NCBI RefSeq assembly: GCF_022698165.1 | Contig: NZ_JALDAY010000010.1 | Span: 186,001-250,000, forward strand | Source: Streptomyces cylindrosporus | Lineage (GTDB): Bacteria; Actinomycetota; Actinomycetes; Streptomycetales; Streptomycetaceae | DNA: 64,000 nucleotides | Direction: 5' to 3' | Shown here: one piece after another, positions 63,081 through 64,000 of the stretch | Layout: the number at the start of each line of letters is the position of its first letter | Position numbering within the stretch: the first letter of the stretch is position 1 | Position numbers and translations under genes: made by a program | Notes under the pieces: generated by a model | Database searches by the model: none | What the model was told of the DNA's origin: nothing | The model's input: only the letters and a program-made list of their open reading frames with translations

Positions 63081-64000
63081 GTGGGGAGTTGGGTGGCCAG
63101 GAGGACCGGCAGGCGGGTTGTGCGGGGCTTGGCGGGGATTTCCGTCACCGCGCGCTGCAGGGCCTGGTCCGCGCCGTGGACCACGGACAGATGGCGGTCC
63201 GCCCGACTGAAGGCCGTGTAGACCCAGGGGCGGGTCAGGGACTGCGCCGCGTCGCCCGGGAGCACCACGACCGCCGCCGGCCAGCGGGTGCCCGCGGCCT
63301 GGTGCGCGGTGAGGGCCCAGCCGTGGCGTACGGACTGCTCCACCCGGTCCTTCGGTACGACCACGGGGGTGCCCGCGCAGGACAGGTGCAGGCCCTCCGC
63401 GTCGGCCTTCACCACCTGGCCGGGGACGGTCCGGCCGAGCGTGGGGGAGTAGGCGACACGGTCACCGGGGTCGAAGCCGGCGAAGCGGCCGGGGCCGGGG
63501 TTGAGGCGTTCCTTGAGGGCGGCGTTGAGGGCTCGGGTGCCTGCCGCTCCGCCGTGGGCCGGGGTGATCACCTGGGTCTGGTCGGCCGGGACGCCGATCG
63601 CCCTCGGGACCGAGTCGGCGACCAGCTGGACGGTGCGGTGCACGGCCTCGCCCGCGTCCCGCACCGGCACGATCACGACCTCCTTGCCGGGGGCGTCGAC
63701 CTGGTTCAGCTCGCCGATGCCGATGCCGGAGACCAGTTCGCCGAGGGGGCCGAGGTCGGGCACGCGGGAGGCGACGTGGGGGCTGACGCGGGCCGCGAGC
63801 AGGTCGGCGAAGACCCGTCCGGGGCCGGCGGACCACAGCACCGCGGGATCCCCGACCAGCACCAGCCGGGCCCCGTCCCGCAGGGACTCGACGAGCAACG
63901 CCGCCGTCTCCACGTCCAGTTGAGGCGCGTCGAGCACGACGAGGAGGTCGAGGTCCAGGGCGCCGTCGGCGTCCCGGCCGGGGCCTTCGACGCCGGAGAG
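63071..64000 (-). CDS. RecD-like helicase/ATPase, C-terminal part (truncated by window edge)
   Basis: 310 residues seen, frame open to the right edge. Walker B-like LLVVLDAPQL, ATP-related LVLVGDPAVLWSAGPGRVFADLL, then VITPAHGGAAGTRALNAAL and a UvrD/RecD C-terminal block (YSPTLGRTVPGQVVKADAEG, AHQAAGTRWPAAVVVLPG, RPWVYTAFSRADRHLSVV). Belongs to the RecD2/AAA helicases. The Walker B Glu reads Ala (LDAPQ), a deviation. Confidence 0.82.
   Translation of the reverse strand, partial: LSGVEGPGRDADGALDLDLLVVLDAPQLDVETAALLVESLRDGARLVLVGDPAVLWSAGPGRVFADLLAARVSPHVASRVPDLGPLGELVSGIGIGELNQVDAPGKEVVIVPVRDAGEAVHRTVQLVADSVPRAIGVPADQTQVITPAHGGAAGTRALNAALKERLNPGPGRFAGFDPGDRVAYSPTLGRTVPGQVVKADAEGLHLSCAGTPVVVPKDRVEQSVRHGWALTAHQAAGTRWPAAVVVLPGDAAQSLTRPWVYTAFSRADRHLSVVHGADQALQRAVTEIPAKPRTTRLPVLLATQLPTTT

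Overview
The window is high-GC actinomycete DNA, most likely Streptomyces. The codon third positions are almost all G or C, genes are coupled by ATGA/GTGA overlaps, and chaplin genes chpH and chpC sit at the right end next to a tRNA-Leu gene and housekeeping genes. Three genes carry the rare Leu codon TTA, which in Streptomyces usually means translation depends on bldA. No function here was checked against a database; calls rest on recognised motifs and gene order.

Region 1 (1-31588) is a biosynthetic cluster read almost wholly on the + strand. It opens with the end of a PfaA-like subunit, then a 2773-residue PfaC-type megasynthase (KS-CLF-AT-linker-four hot-dog folds) and PfaD, that is, a polyunsaturated-fatty-acid-type synthase. 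Two acyl-CoA dehydrogenases, an Sfp-type phosphopantetheinyl transferase, an ECF sigma factor, an aldehyde dehydrogenase, a DUF4188 protein and a complete acetyl-CoA carboxylase (AccDA, AccB, AccC) follow. The second half is an amino-acid module: glutamate mutase (two subunits), a repeat protein, a cytosolic AapJ-like protein, a DMT transporter, aspartate-semialdehyde dehydrogenase, aspartokinase and an Asn-oxygenase-like Fe/2-oxoglutarate enzyme. LuxR- and LysR-type regulators close the block. My inference is a lipid chain joined to a (methyl)aspartate-derived unit. A GGAAATCC motif occurs both before the mutase genes and in the LysR promoter.

Region 2 (31592-45340) has no PKS or NRPS. It holds a flavin/F420 oxidoreductase with a 22-codon ORF in front, two SnoaL-like proteins, an ankyrin protein, small dimeric alpha/beta-barrel proteins, an MFS exporter, a cupin, an F420-reductase-like protein, a BBE-type FAD oxidase, and two ThDP-enzyme/DJ-1 pairs in tandem. 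It looks like an undescribed tailoring or catabolic pathway.

Region 3 (45400-53254) combines an XRE-TPR regulator, a divergent 46-residue peptide with a signal-like N-terminus, and an oligopeptide ABC importer (lipoprotein, two permeases, fused double ATPase). That is the part list of an RRNPP-style peptide signalling system.

Region 4 (53197-58765, minus strand) is a tight operon of glgX, an AGE-epimerase/STAS fusion and an IS701-like transposase homologue that has apparently lost its third catalytic acid. Region 5 (58993-64000) is conserved chromosome: tRNA-Leu, an M20 peptidase, chpH, chpC, two small conserved proteins and the end of a RecD-like helicase. Several genes and one intergenic gap contain in-frame GC-rich minisatellites with units of 24, 33, 42 or 48 bp.
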